Assembly (NCBI GenBank): GCA_947497455.1
Contig: CANMGU010000002.1
Span: 962,506 to 1,026,505, forward strand
Length of the DNA: 64,000 bases
Direction: 5' to 3'
From: an uncultured Sphingomonadaceae bacterium
GTDB lineage: Bacteria; Pseudomonadota; Alphaproteobacteria; Sphingomonadales; Sphingomonadaceae
Part shown: piece after piece, positions 1-9,419 of the stretch
Layout: each line of letters begins with the position of its first letter
Position numbering within the stretch: position 1 is the stretch's first letter
The notes under the pieces: model-generated
What the model saw: the letters and a program-made list of their open reading frames with translations, nothing else
The model's database searches: none
Told to the model about the DNA's origin: nothing
Position numbers and translations under genes: made by a program

Positions 1-1497
1 TGCAGAATTTGCTCGTGTCCGCCAAGCCATAAGGCCTGTGGTGACCGCGACCAAAAGGCAAGCCGCGGCCCAGCCATGCTGGCTCCAGTCCAGATCGCCC
101 AAGGCATAAACAAGGAGCAACATAGCGGTTGGCGCAGCCAGACCAATCAGCGACCATATCCATCCGTCTTTTTCACGAAGCGCAAAGACATGTCCGGCAG
201 CACCGAAAAGAACTGCCAGACCGATGGCAGCATAGAGCTGCAAGGGTTCTGCGCCAGTATCGGCAAAGGCGGTAGCAACCATCGCCAGAGACAGGCCAAG
301 CGCGCCAGCAACGGCCGGTGTCAGACCTTTGTCGCGCCATGCGAGAGCGATGGAGAAAATGGCGAGAACCGCAAAGAATAGCCAGCTGACCAGGGAAAAT
401 TCGATGAGCGGCGCCAGGGTGACCAGCTGCAATAGACCAACGCCTAACGGGATGGCCTGCATTACCGGTTTGGGAACGCCAAAGCTGGTGCCGGTGCGCG
501 ACAGGGTCAATACGCCGCCAATAGCCAGCAACACGATAAATGCGCCGACAAAGGGTACATCACCACTGAGGTCCATGAACAACAGCGCTGTCGTCCAGAT
601 CACGCTGCCACCAGTGGCGAGTAGCGCCAGCCAGGCCCAGCCACGATGGATCGCCAGGCCAAATAGGCCTGCGGTAAATACGCCCAGATAGATCAGTAAC
701 GGCGCAACCGAATCTGGACCCAATCCCGCGACATAGGGCGCGGCAAAACCGCCGAGCAAGCCCATGATCGCTGTGGGTGGGCCGTGACGCTGCGACAGAA
801 CAAAAGCCAATATGGTCACCGCAATGACACCGCCGAGCGCGGCATAGAGACCAAGCAGGCCATAGAGTTCGCTCGCCATGTATAGCGTTGCATAGAGTAC
901 CGCGATACCGGCGCCAGCAATACTGTGGCCGATGCGCACGTCATCGGTGAATATCTTGCCGAATTTCGGTATTTTATATCCAAATTCGCTCAGACCGATG
1001 AGCAATAGGCCGAACAAGGCTGCGGTGATGCAGCGTGCAGCCGGGCCGAACAAGCCGGCTTCGATTGAAAAGCGAACAAGGAAAAATCCCGCAAAGATCA
1101 GAGCAATGCCGCCTATCCAGATCGGCAGTTTGCCGCCAATCAGGTCTTCAAATCTTTTCGCGGCGCTTGGGCGGGGTTCAGGTGGCTCTGTATCGATTGG
1201 AGGTGGCGACGAAGTGGGTTCATAGACACGCCGGGATGGTGGCTTTGGCGTTGGCGTGGCGATGGTCTCCGGTTTTTCCGCGGTCTTGGCTGCCCGCTTT
1301 ACCGGCGTTTCAGGCGCGTGCTCGGGGGCAGCCGGATTGGCGGGTACTGTAGCATCCGTCTGTTCGTTTCCGACAGCAGTCTGCCGTTCCTGATTCTCGA
1401 GAATCTCAATGCGTTTGCGTAGCGAAGATATGACATTGCGTGTATCAAATACCAGGACCAGCAGGAGGATAACTCCTGAAATAGCTAGTACTTCCAT
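1..1497 (-). CDS. DUF2339 multi-pass membrane protein (C-terminus beyond window)
   Basis: A frame from ATG 1497 stays open to the window edge, giving at least 499 residues without a stop. Residues 2-17 are hydrophobic, followed by a short Glu/Arg heptad-like stretch and a Pro/Thr/Ala-rich linker to about residue 110. From about residue 120 the protein is almost continuously transmembrane, beginning with GGKLPIWIGGIALIFAG, which is the layout and signature of the DUF2339 family of predicted membrane proteins of unknown function. GGAG lies 9 bases before the ATG. The start is 4 bases after the stop of the S9 peptidase, so the two are probably cotranscribed. The function is not known. Confidence 0.85.
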   Translation of the reverse strand, partial: MEVLAISGVILLLVLVFDTRNVISSLRKRIEILENQERQTAVGNEQTDATVPANPAAPEHAPETPVKRAAKTAEKPETIATPTPKPPSRRVYEPTSSPPPIDTEPPEPRPSAAKRFEDLIGGKLPIWIGGIALIFAGFFLVRFSIEAGLFGPAARCITAALFGLLLIGLSEFGYKIPKFGKIFTDDVRIGHSIAGAGIAVLYATLYMASELYGLLGLYAALGGVIAVTILAFVLSQRHGPPTAIMGLLGGFAAPYVAGLGPDSVAPLLIYLGVFTAGLFGLAIHRGWAWLALLATGGSVIWTTALLFMDLSGDVPFVGAFIVLLAIGGVLTLSRTGTSFGVPKPVMQAIPLGVGLLQLVTLAPLIEFSLVSWLFFAVLAIFSIALAWRDKGLTPAVAGALGLSLAMVATAFADTGAEPLQLYAAIGLAVLFGAAGHVFALREKDGWIWSLIGLAAPTAMLLLVYALGDLDWSQHGWAAACLLVAVTTGLMAWRTRANSA

Positions 1498-1501
1498 ACA
1501 C

Positions 1502-3442
1502 TTAATCTCCGTTCAGCAGATATTTCTGCCAGAATAGCAGCGATGCCCAGAACTGATAGTCCGCATTTGCTTTTTTGCGAAATCCGTGTCCTTCATTTTT
1601 TGCAAGCAGGTGCCAGGCGGGGCGATCATTAGCCCGTACAGCTGCCACAATTTGATCCGCTTCGCTGGCGGGAACGCGCGGATCATTGGCGCCGGTGACA
1701 ACCATCAGGGGAATGTTGATCTCGTTGGCCCGCCGCAATGGACTGATTTCCTCCAGCTTGGCCCGCAATTCCGGTATGCGCTCGTCACCATATTCCACCC
1801 TGCGCAAATTGCGGCGATAAGGTTGGGTATTCTCCAGGAAAGTAACAAAGTTGGAAATGCCAACAACTTCAAGGCCGGCCTTTAACGTGTTTCCATATCG
1901 AAGCATGGAGGCTAGCGTCATATAGCCGCCATAGCTGCCGCCGGTTACTGCAATCCGGCGCCTGTTGATCTGACTATCCTTGCGCAGATGGGACAGAAAG
2001 GCGCCGATATCTTTCACGCTGTCTTCCCGGCGAAACGGCCCGTTGTCGAGTGCAACAAACCGTTTGCCGAAGCCAGTGGAACCGCGGACATTAGGATAGA
2101 AGATGGCAACGCCGAGTTCGTTGATAAGATAATTGTTACGTCCCAGAAAACGGGGTGTTGCCTGTCCTTTCGGACCGCCGTGGATATTGATGATGAGCGG
2201 CCGTTTACCCCGATGCTTTTTCGGGTCGGGACGATAGAGAAATCCTGACATTTTTTCACCGTCAAAGCTGGTTATCTCCACCAGCTCGGGTGCGACATTA
2301 TTCTTCGCATCAAGTCCGCCAGTCTCGCTTTTGGTCCAGCGCGTGATCGATAATGTTTCGGGGTCGATACTATAGCTGTCGCTACCGGTCCGGTTGGCGT
2401 TGAGAGTGAAACCCAGTTCTCCCCAGGGTGCAAATTTAATGTCACTGATAACACCGGCCGGCAGTTCGGAAACCGCCCGCACGGTGCCGCCTTGGTTATC
2501 GTAGATTTTCAACATGGATCGGCCCGCCTGATTAACCTCATAGGCGATCCAGCGTCCATCGGTGCTGATGTCAAAATCCGAAATATCCCAGATTTTTTCG
2601 TCAATAACCGGCTCAAACATTGCCGTTTCAACGTTGATAGTGCCGAGCCTTTGGAAATTACTGCCGTCATCCGAAGCGGCCCAGAGCCGCCCATCAGGCG
2701 CAAATTTCAGACCATGATAGGCAACCGGGCTGCTGCTGTTGGTCAGCTTGCGTGCAGTGCCATTGATGATATCGATCAGATAAAGCTGATTGTCCGCCAC
2801 CGAGACATAATTGAAAACCAGCAAATATCTGTCGTCGGGAGAGAAGCCAATTGGCGTCCAACCGCCATCGACTGATGCCACCAGCATTTTGGCATCGTCG
2901 GGATTGGCCGGATCCATGAGATAGATGTCATTATATAGGCCGGTGCGTTTATTAGATCCAAAAGCCACCAGATTGCCTTTGTTGGTCCATGGTCCGAGAA
3001 TATTGCGGCTCTTGCCATCGGTCAGCATTTTCGGGACGCCGTCTTCCAGACTGAAAATCTGGTTGACTTCGTTGCCGCCAATATCCTTCTGAAAGAGCAG
3101 TGCAGATCCGTCTGGTGCAAAGCTGGCTGAGCGGACCGGTTCATTGCCAAAGGTCAGTTGATCGCGTTCGCGTCGCGGTTCGGCCACCTGGTGCAACTGA
3201 CTGGTATCGGCAAAGCGGGTGCGAATGAGCATGGCTTTGGTCTTGGGATCCCAATCGACAAAGCCAGCTGTACGAAATTCCATATAAGGTCGGGTTTTTT
3301 CCACGATCTCTTGTGGAATGTCGGGCACCTGATCGGCCACAAGGGCCAACGGTTTGACGGCAATATCGTCGGCTGCTGCCGCAGCTGTGGCGAAACCCAT
3401 CATCACCGTGGCAACAAAAACGCCAACAATTTTGATGTGCAT
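1502..3442 (-). CDS. S9 family peptidase (prolyl oligopeptidase-type), exported
   Basis: About 646 residues. The start MHIKIVG is chosen because GGGAG lies 9 bases upstream; the frame is open to an earlier ATG at 3469. A Sec signal peptide (hydrophobic core then ATAAAAADD) predicts export to the periplasm. The middle is a beta-propeller-like region with repeated FSPDGRYL-type strands; the C-terminal third is an alpha/beta hydrolase with Ser503 in GGSYGGYM, Asp587 in GANDPRVP and His619 in NEGHGF, the complete S9 triad. The family cleaves short peptides, usually as acyl-aminoacyl or dipeptidyl peptidases; the exact specificity cannot be read. It is divergent from pabBC, with about 70 bases between the starts. 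Confidence 0.93.
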   Translation of the reverse strand: MHIKIVGVFVATVMMGFATAAAAADDIAVKPLALVADQVPDIPQEIVEKTRPYMEFRTAGFVDWDPKTKAMLIRTRFADTSQLHQVAEPRRERDQLTFGNEPVRSASFAPDGSALLFQKDIGGNEVNQIFSLEDGVPKMLTDGKSRNILGPWTNKGNLVAFGSNKRTGLYNDIYLMDPANPDDAKMLVASVDGGWTPIGFSPDDRYLLVFNYVSVADNQLYLIDIINGTARKLTNSSSPVAYHGLKFAPDGRLWAASDDGSNFQRLGTINVETAMFEPVIDEKIWDISDFDISTDGRWIAYEVNQAGRSMLKIYDNQGGTVRAVSELPAGVISDIKFAPWGELGFTLNANRTGSDSYSIDPETLSITRWTKSETGGLDAKNNVAPELVEITSFDGEKMSGFLYRPDPKKHRGKRPLIINIHGGPKGQATPRFLGRNNYLINELGVAIFYPNVRGSTGFGKRFVALDNGPFRREDSVKDIGAFLSHLRKDSQINRRRIAVTGGSYGGYMTLASMLRYGNTLKAGLEVVGISNFVTFLENTQPYRRNLRRVEYGDERIPELRAKLEEISPLRRANEINIPLMVVTGANDPRVPASEADQIVAAVRANDRPAWHLLAKNEGHGFRKKANADYQFWASLLFWQKYLLNGD

Positions 3443-3513
3443 ATGGCGCATCTCCCTGTGCACTTTCATTCATGCTTATGGACGAACTGCATGAAAAGCA
3501 ATTAGGGAGAGTT

Positions 3514-5304
3514 ATGGTTGCCGATAATAGTCCCTTTATATTGCTCGATGATGCCAGAGATCACGGCGAAGCGGCGCCCGCCCGTCTTTACGAGAATCCA
3601 GTCGGGATCATCGCAGCAGACCGGCCCGAAAAATTGGACGGAGCGCTGGATCAGTTGGCGCAGGCGCAAAAGGATGGACTGCATGCAGCGGGCTATTTGT
3701 CCTATGAAGCTGGCCTTGCGCTGGAAGACAAATTGTTGAACCGTTTGCCCAATACGGTTTCCTGTCCGCTCTTATGGTTTGGCCTGTTCAGGGACTACCG
3801 CCTACTGGAGCCCGATGATCTGTTTGAACAGCTGCCAGATGCCCAAGGTGCGTGGCTGGGAAAATTGCAACCCGGCGTGACGCGGCAGGACTATGACCAT
3901 GCCTTTGCGAAGGTGAAGGACTATATTCTTGCGGGTGATATTTATCAGGCTAACCTCACTTTTCGTGCCCACGCGGCACATGCCGGGCACCCATTGGCAT
4001 TATATGCGGCGATCAGGAACCGCGCGAAAGCTGGCTATGGCGGCGTCATATTTGATGGGAAAAACTGGATGCTATCCTTTTCCCCCGAACTGTTTTTCGC
4101 GATGAAAGACGGCCGGATTACTGCCAAACCGATGAAAGGTACAGCCGCACGGGTTGCCAATGAAAAAGTCGATGCAGCTGTGCGCGAAGACTTGCAGAGC
4201 GATCCCAAGCAGCGCGCCGAAAATCTGATGATCGTCGATCTGCTGCGCAATGATCTTTCACGGGTTGCAAAGCCAGGAACAGTGCAAGTACCCGAGCTGT
4301 TTCACATCGAAAGCTATCCGACGATCCATCAGATGACTTCGACCGTGACCGCGCAGCTTAGAGAGGGGCGCAATGTGGTGGACCTGTTGCGCCAGATATA
4401 TCCGTGCGGATCGATTACCGGTGCCCCCAAGATCCGGGCAATGGAGATTATTGACGAGCTGGAATCAGAGCAGAGGGGTATTTATTGCGGCTCTATTGGC
4501 CGGATTGACGCGAGTGGCGATACGGCATTTAACGTCGCGATCCGGACTTTCTTTCTGGGAGAGGGGCAGGAAACTCTTTCCATCGGCTTGGGCTCTGGCA
4601 TAGTAGCCGACTCTGTTGGGGACGACGAGTGGCAGGAATGTCTTGCCAAAGGGAGATTTGCAGCTTTGGACAATGGCGTGCGACAGGTGTCAGGCGATAA
4701 TATCGCCGTCGATTTGATCGAGACAATGGCGTTCGATCCGGAATCCGGCATCCTTCGGCTTGAGGCGCATCTTGAACGGATGAAGGTCAGTGCTGCTGCG
4801 CTAGAATTTGAATTTGATCGGCATGCGACGCGCAACACGATACAGGCGATCACCTTTCATCAAGACAAGCCCGCTAAGGTCCGGCTGATGTTATCGCGCT
4901 CCGGTGCCATTGCCATAGAGCTGCAACCGATGCCGGAAGCGCTGACCGAACCGGTACCGGTCCAATTGGTCCCGATGAAGGCCAGCCCTCAGGATTACCG
5001 CCTGCATCACAAGACAAGCGACCGCAGCGTCTATGCAACGCCGATCTTGAACCGCACTGCACATCCGGTTTTTCATGATGCCGAGGGCTATCTGACCGAA
5101 GGTGCGATCTGGAATCTGTTTGTCGAGCGCGATGGCAAGTTGCTGACGCCGCCGCTTTCACGGGGATTGCTGCCGGGCGTTTTACGAGCAGAGCTTTTGG
5201 CCAGCGGTGAGGCGATCGAAGCCGACCTGAAAGCTGGGGATTTGGATAGCGGACTATATGTTGGAAATAGCCTAAGAGGTCTGGTGAAGGCCAAGCACGT
5301 TTAA
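3514..5304 (+). CDS. pabB: Aminodeoxychorismate synthase component I fused to aminodeoxychorismate lyase (PabB-PabC)
   Basis: A 596-residue two-domain protein. The first ~390 residues are a chorismate-binding domain with IYQANLTF, the PabB-type lysine motif KPMKGTA and CGSITGAPKIRAME. The remaining ~200 residues are a fold-type IV PLP lyase domain (ETMAFDPESGILRLEAHLER; late SVYATPILNR, EGAIWNLF). Together they make 4-aminobenzoate for folate from chorismate, the amide nitrogen coming from a separate PabA/TrpG glutaminase that is not in this window. The start at MVADNS has GGGAGA 3 bases upstream; the frame is open back to 3472. Such fusions are common in alphaproteobacteria. metY follows 33 bases downstream. 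Confidence 0.93.
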   Translation: MVADNSPFILLDDARDHGEAAPARLYENPVGIIAADRPEKLDGALDQLAQAQKDGLHAAGYLSYEAGLALEDKLLNRLPNTVSCPLLWFGLFRDYRLLEPDDLFEQLPDAQGAWLGKLQPGVTRQDYDHAFAKVKDYILAGDIYQANLTFRAHAAHAGHPLALYAAIRNRAKAGYGGVIFDGKNWMLSFSPELFFAMKDGRITAKPMKGTAARVANEKVDAAVREDLQSDPKQRAENLMIVDLLRNDLSRVAKPGTVQVPELFHIESYPTIHQMTSTVTAQLREGRNVVDLLRQIYPCGSITGAPKIRAMEIIDELESEQRGIYCGSIGRIDASGDTAFNVAIRTFFLGEGQETLSIGLGSGIVADSVGDDEWQECLAKGRFAALDNGVRQVSGDNIAVDLIETMAFDPESGILRLEAHLERMKVSAAALEFEFDRHATRNTIQAITFHQDKPAKVRLMLSRSGAIAIELQPMPEALTEPVPVQLVPMKASPQDYRLHHKTSDRSVYATPILNRTAHPVFHDAEGYLTEGAIWNLFVERDGKLLTPPLSRGLLPGVLRAELLASGEAIEADLKAGDLDSGLYVGNSLRGLVKAKHV

Positions 5305-5337
5305 AGACTTCAAATCAAATATTTTGCGGAGATTCTC

Positions 5338-6612
5338 ATGACCGATCATCTGGAAACCATGGCCGTGCACGCCGGAACCGAGCCTGACCCGGCAACCAAC
5401 GCCAGGATTACGCCAATCTATCAGACCGCTTCCTATGTGTTTGATGATGTCGATCATGCCGCCGATCTTTTTAATCTCGATGCGGTAGGTAATATCTATA
5501 CGCGCATCATGAACCCGACCAATGGCGCGCTGGAAGGCAAGATTGCCGCGATGGAAGGCGGTGCGGCGGCGCTCGCGGTGGCTTCAGGTCATGCGGCGCA
5601 ATTGCTGATATTCCACGTGCTGATGGATCCGGGTGCGCATATCGTTGCAGCGAAGAAGCTTTATGGGGGTTCGCTCAACCAGCTCGCGCATAGCGTCAAG
5701 AAATTTGGCTGGAACGTCAGCTTTGTCGATGCCGATATTCTCGATGAGGTCAAAGGCGCGATTACCGATGAGACACGCTGTGTCTTCATTGAAAGCCTCG
5801 CCAATCCGGGTGGTGTGGTTCAGGATATTGCAGGCATTGCGGATATTGCGCATGCCGCCGGTATCCCCCTGATTGTTGATAATACCATGGCTTCTCCAGC
5901 GCTTTGCCGTCCGATCGAGCATGGCGCGGATATCGTTGTGGAAAGCGGCACCAAGTTTCTTGGTGGTCACGGCAACAGCATTGCCGGCCTGATCGTGGAC
6001 AGCGGCAAATTTGACTGGACCAAGAGTGAGAAATTCGCGTTTTTGAACCAGCCCAATCCTTCCTATCATGGGAAAGTGTTCACCGAAGCCTTTGGCCCGG
6101 TTGCCTTCATATTGGCCGCACGTGCACTATCCTTGCGCGACCTGGGCCCTGCTTTGGCGCCGTTTAATGCGTTTCAGGTTTTGACTGGCATGGAAACGCT
6201 GACATTGCGGATGGAGCGGCATTGCGACAATGCGTTAGCTCTAGCGAAATGGCTGCAAGGCCGTGATGAGGTGAGCTGGGTTTCCTATGCCGGCTTGCCC
6301 GACAGCGACTATCACACCCTCGCCCAAAAATATCTTGGCGGCAAAGGCGGCGCGGTTTTCACCTTTGGTTTGAAAGGGGGATATGATGCGGGAACTAAGC
6401 TGGTTTCTGCGGTGAAGATGTTCAGCCACCTTGCCAATATTGGCGATACGCGCTCGCTTATCATCCACCCGGCCTCGACAACTCATAGTCAATTGTCCGG
6501 TGATGAACTTGTCGCTGCTGGCGCGGGTCCGGATGTTGTTCGAGTCTCCGTCGGGATTGAACATATCGATGATATCATTGCGGACATAGGCCAGGCACTC
6601 GACTCACTTTGA
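5338..6612 (+). CDS. metY: O-acetylhomoserine aminocarboxypropyltransferase (sulfhydrylase)
   Basis: 424 residues, the usual length for MetY. It is a Cys/Met-metabolism PLP enzyme: the cofactor-binding lysine is in ESGTKFLGGHG, and the N-terminus (AVHAGTEPDPATNAR, then PIYQTASYVFDD) matches the O-acetylhomoserine branch rather than cystathionine enzymes. It would condense O-acetylhomoserine with sulfide to give homocysteine in methionine synthesis. The start has GCGGAG 7 bases upstream. The 33-base gap after pabBC leaves no space for a SAM riboswitch, so any sulfur control must act elsewhere. MetZ (O-succinylhomoserine user) is the main alternative. Confidence 0.88.
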   Translation: MTDHLETMAVHAGTEPDPATNARITPIYQTASYVFDDVDHAADLFNLDAVGNIYTRIMNPTNGALEGKIAAMEGGAAALAVASGHAAQLLIFHVLMDPGAHIVAAKKLYGGSLNQLAHSVKKFGWNVSFVDADILDEVKGAITDETRCVFIESLANPGGVVQDIAGIADIAHAAGIPLIVDNTMASPALCRPIEHGADIVVESGTKFLGGHGNSIAGLIVDSGKFDWTKSEKFAFLNQPNPSYHGKVFTEAFGPVAFILAARALSLRDLGPALAPFNAFQVLTGMETLTLRMERHCDNALALAKWLQGRDEVSWVSYAGLPDSDYHTLAQKYLGGKGGAVFTFGLKGGYDAGTKLVSAVKMFSHLANIGDTRSLIIHPASTTHSQLSGDELVAAGAGPDVVRVSVGIEHIDDIIADIGQALDSL

Positions 6613-6792
6613 TGCATTTGATTGCCAATGGGCAATGATCAGCGGGCTCGTTTTGCGCATCATTTGTATAATTTTTCGATGGGAGCCGAATTAAAACCAT
6701 ATTAAAATGATGGAACGGGCAATCTCCCTGTTGCAGCAGGCTCTCATTGATATTAGGCATCCCCCCGCAAGCCTTCCAGATAGGACCACCCG

Positions 6793-7995
6793 ATGACCAA
6801 ACTTTCCCAAGCCCTCGGCAGAATTCAACCCTCCGCGACCATGGCCATGTCTGGCCGGGTTACAGAGCTCAAGGCGCAGGGTATTGATATTATCGGCCTG
6901 TCCGCCGGTGAACCGGATTTTGACACACCTGATTTCGTCAAGGAAGCTGCGATCAAGGCGATCCGGGACGGGGACACCAACTATACGCCGGTTGATGGTA
7001 CTGCGGCCGTGAAAGAAGCGGTGGTCGCCAAATTCCAGCGCGACAATGATTTGACCTATACGCCATCCCAGATTTCGGTGAATAATGGTGGTAAACATAC
7101 ATTGTTCAACGCTTTGGTGGCGACGCTGGACCCGGGCGATGAAGTGATCATTCCGGCCCCCTATTGGGTTAGCTATCCCGATATCGTGAATTTTGCCGGC
7201 GGCAAGCCAGTAATCATCCAGGCGGGTGCGGATCAGAATTACAAGATCACGCCAGATCAACTGAGCGCTGCGATCACACCTAAAACCAAATGGCTGATCT
7301 TGAACTCACCATCCAATCCAACAGGTGCTGCCTATAGTGGTGAAGAGTTGAAGGCGTTGGGCGAAGCCTTGCTGCCGCACCAACAGGTAATGGTGATGAC
7401 CGACGATATGTATGAACATATCTGGTATGCCGATTTCCCGTTCACCACCATCGCGCAGGTTTGTCCTGATCTCTATGACCGGACCCTGACCGTCAATGGT
7501 TGCTCCAAGGCTTATGCGATGACCGGTTGGCGGATTGGTTATTCTGGTGGACCCGAATGGCTGATCAGCGCGATGCGCAAGTTGCAGTCGCAATCGACCT
7601 CCAACCCCAGTTCCATCTCGCAAGCAGCCTCGGTCGCAGCCCTCAATGGGCCGCAGGATTTCCTGGCTGACCGTAACGCCGCTTTTCTGAAACGGCGGGA
7701 CTTGGTGGTGTCGATGCTGAATGATACGCCGGGTCTCAATTGCCCCACACCAGAAGGGGCCTTTTATGTCTATCCTGATGCCAGTGAGTTGATGGGCAAG
7801 ACAACACCAAAAGGCGCAATGATTGAGAATGATCAGGACCTTATCGGTTATTTTCTCGATGAGGCACAGGTGGCGGCGGTCCACGGCGCAGCCTTTGGTC
7901 TGTCTCCGGCTTTCCGGGTTAGCTATGCGACTTCGGAAGAGATCTTGCAGGAAGCGTGCACGCGTATTCAAAGGGCTTGTGTGGCGTTGAAGTAG
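6793..7995 (+). CDS. aatA: Aspartate aminotransferase, class I (type I-beta)
   Basis: 400 residues, standard length. The PLP lysine is in NGCSKAYAMTGWRIGY, and NSPSNPTGAAYS and the YWVSYPD region are typical of the I-beta (Thermus/Rhizobium-like) aspartate aminotransferases. It interconverts aspartate plus 2-oxoglutarate with oxaloacetate plus glutamate in the cytoplasm; related enzymes also take prephenate or aromatic substrates, which cannot be excluded. The 180-base gap after metY suggests its own promoter. An inverted-repeat element begins 17 bases after the stop. Confidence 0.92.
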   Translation: MTKLSQALGRIQPSATMAMSGRVTELKAQGIDIIGLSAGEPDFDTPDFVKEAAIKAIRDGDTNYTPVDGTAAVKEAVVAKFQRDNDLTYTPSQISVNNGGKHTLFNALVATLDPGDEVIIPAPYWVSYPDIVNFAGGKPVIIQAGADQNYKITPDQLSAAITPKTKWLILNSPSNPTGAAYSGEELKALGEALLPHQQVMVMTDDMYEHIWYADFPFTTIAQVCPDLYDRTLTVNGCSKAYAMTGWRIGYSGGPEWLISAMRKLQSQSTSNPSSISQAASVAALNGPQDFLADRNAAFLKRRDLVVSMLNDTPGLNCPTPEGAFYVYPDASELMGKTTPKGAMIENDQDLIGYFLDEAQVAAVHGAAFGLSPAFRVSYATSEEILQEACTRIQRACVALK

Positions 7996-8012
7996 GGGGA
8001 GTCTTTGTTAGA

Positions 8013-8214
8013 CCTCAAGTGCCGGGTGGACGCATCCGCGCCCTTGGCTTTCCTCGCATAAGCTCGGGCGCGCAGTCGCGCTTTCCTCGCTCCGCTCGGA
8101 TGGCTGACCTCAAGGCTGGCGCCAGACCGATGCGAAGCGGAGGCAAGGTCAACCGGCCGCCGCGCCTTGTGGCGCGTAGCCAAGGCGACGGATGTCGCCG
8201 CCCGGCGCTTGAGG
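8013..8214. repeat. Long imperfect inverted repeat (37-bp arms, ~128-bp interior)
   Basis: The left arm 8013-8049 and the reverse complement of the right arm 8178-8214 match at 29 of 37 positions without gaps; both begin CCTCAAG and end CCTTGGCT. Inside lie smaller dyads: TGACCT at 8105-8110 against AGGTCA at 8146-8151, and a perfect six-base stem CGCGCC/GGCGCG at 8161-8176. No credible gene covers it; open frames across it are compositional. It may be a non-autonomous dispersed element or a structured transcript from the aatA 3' end. A shorter GC dyad (GCGCCCGGCGC, 8231-8241) follows. Confidence 0.6.
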
Positions 8215-8388
8215 GAATAATAAAAATCCCCGCGCCCGGCGCCTGAGGCTAAATAAACAATTCCTTCACCCGCTGAAACTGAATGTCGCCCTGTGATGAT
8301 GTTCACAACGGGGAAAGCAATCCTATATTACAACTGTAACCAATTCAGAGGTCGCTCCGAACAGGGGGGTAACCACAAGGATAATAAC

Positions 8389-8547
8389 ATGCCGAGTTTT
8401 TTGAAATCAGATTTAACCTACAGCCTCAGCGGCGGATTCTTATTGGGTGCCCTTGCGCTGTTCTTCATGCAGCCAAATGAGGACCAGCAGGATTTTAGTC
8501 AGAATTTTTCCTCACCGGTGACATCCGCTTCGCAGGCGATAGGCTGA
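8389..8547 (+). CDS. Small single-span membrane protein, unknown function
   Basis: 52 residues from ATG 8389, with AAGG 8 bases upstream. The chain starts MPSFLKSDLTYS, has one hydrophobic segment (GGFLLGALALFF, about residues 15-27) and an acidic, Gln/Ser-rich tail, so it should have a single membrane span. The frame extends to an earlier start at 8293, but no ribosome site supports that. It lies 27 bases upstream of msrA in the same direction and may share its transcript. I do not recognise the family. Confidence 0.55.
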   Translation: MPSFLKSDLTYSLSGGFLLGALALFFMQPNEDQQDFSQNFSSPVTSASQAIG

Positions 8548-8574
8548 CACGGACATAAGAACGGGGCGTTAGAT

Positions 8575-9315
8575 ATGAGTAAGCTATTTCCCAAATTTGC
8601 CATTGCAGGTGTCAGCTTGGTGACCTTCGGCGTCCTCTGGACCAGTATCAACGCATCGCCCAATGATGAACAGCAAACCACCGCAAGTCTGTTTGTGAGT
8701 GAAGCCCATGCGGCTGAGAAAGCAACGATTATTCCAGCTCCGCGCATTAATGCAGCGGAAAAAGGCAAGCGCGCTGTAGCGATTTTCGCTGGTGGCTGCT
8801 TCTGGGGCGTGGAAGGTGTGTTTGAACATACCAAAGGCGTTATCAGTGCGGCGTCCGGCTATCACGGCGGCACCAAGCGCAGTGCAAATTACAAGCTGGT
8901 TAGTGCTGGCCTTACCAATCATGCCGAGGCGGTTCGGGTGGTCTATGACCCCAGCGTCGTCAGCTATGGCGAATTGATGCAGGTTTTCTTTTCGGTGGTC
9001 GCTGATCCCACGACATTGAATGCGCAGGGACCTGATCGCGGAAAACATTACCGCAGCGCGTTGATCCCAACAAATAATGCGCAGGCAAGAGCAGCCCGAG
9101 CCTATCTCTATCAGCTTGGTAAAGGCAAATATTGGAAGCGGCCGATTGTGACCAAGGTCGAAGCCTATAAGGCCTTCTACCCGGCGGAAACCTATCATCA
9201 AGATTTCATGCAGAAAAACCCCCGCCAGGGTTATATTGTGCGCTGGGACAAGCCCAAGGTTGCGAACCTCAAGCGGCATTTCCCGAAACAATATCGTGCC
9301 AAGCCGGTAAGCTGA
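8575..9315 (+). CDS. msrA: Peptide-methionine (S)-S-oxide reductase MsrA, exported
   Basis: 246 residues. The MsrA domain starts at about residue 66, with the catalytic Cys75 in GGCFWGVE, and continues with SGYHGG, NHAEAVRV and YHQDFM. The first ~48 residues are an extra N-terminal hydrophobic segment (about 8-24) followed by EAHAAE, so the protein is probably periplasmic, either cleaved or anchored. It reduces methionine-S-sulfoxide in oxidised proteins. There is no second cysteine anywhere, so no intramolecular resolving Cys exists and an outside thiol must recycle it. The small membrane ORF at 8389 precedes it. Confidence 0.93.
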   Translation: MSKLFPKFAIAGVSLVTFGVLWTSINASPNDEQQTTASLFVSEAHAAEKATIIPAPRINAAEKGKRAVAIFAGGCFWGVEGVFEHTKGVISAASGYHGGTKRSANYKLVSAGLTNHAEAVRVVYDPSVVSYGELMQVFFSVVADPTTLNAQGPDRGKHYRSALIPTNNAQARAARAYLYQLGKGKYWKRPIVTKVEAYKAFYPAETYHQDFMQKNPRQGYIVRWDKPKVANLKRHFPKQYRAKPVS

Positions 9316-9419
9316 AAACAGCAAGTGGAAGTCGCGCAGAAAGTTGCGCTCGATTAACCCAGCGTTAGCTATGCCGTGCTATTCAGATGCAAGAATCGCA
9401 CGACAGAACGGGTAAGTCC

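Noticed and set aside
76..1352. Several plus-strand open frames of about 100 codons at the window start
   Set aside because: They lie opposite the continuous DUF2339 frame on the minus strand and show Arg/Ser/Pro-rich shadow composition.
5305..5337. SAM riboswitch upstream of metY
   Set aside because: Only 33 bases separate pabBC and metY, too short for any known SAM riboswitch.
6612..6792. ATTGCC-AATG-GGCAAT hairpin after metY as a terminator
   Set aside because: The stem has only six pairs and no T-tract directly follows.
8221..8250. GC-rich dyad with an adjacent A/T tract as a minus-strand terminator
   Set aside because: The stem is only five pairs with almost no loop, and no minus-strand gene lies upstream that needs it.
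7956..8306. Open frames of 96 and 112 codons across the inverted repeat
   Set aside because: Their coding extent coincides with the symmetric GC-rich repeat, so the open frames follow from base composition; there is no ribosome site or family match.
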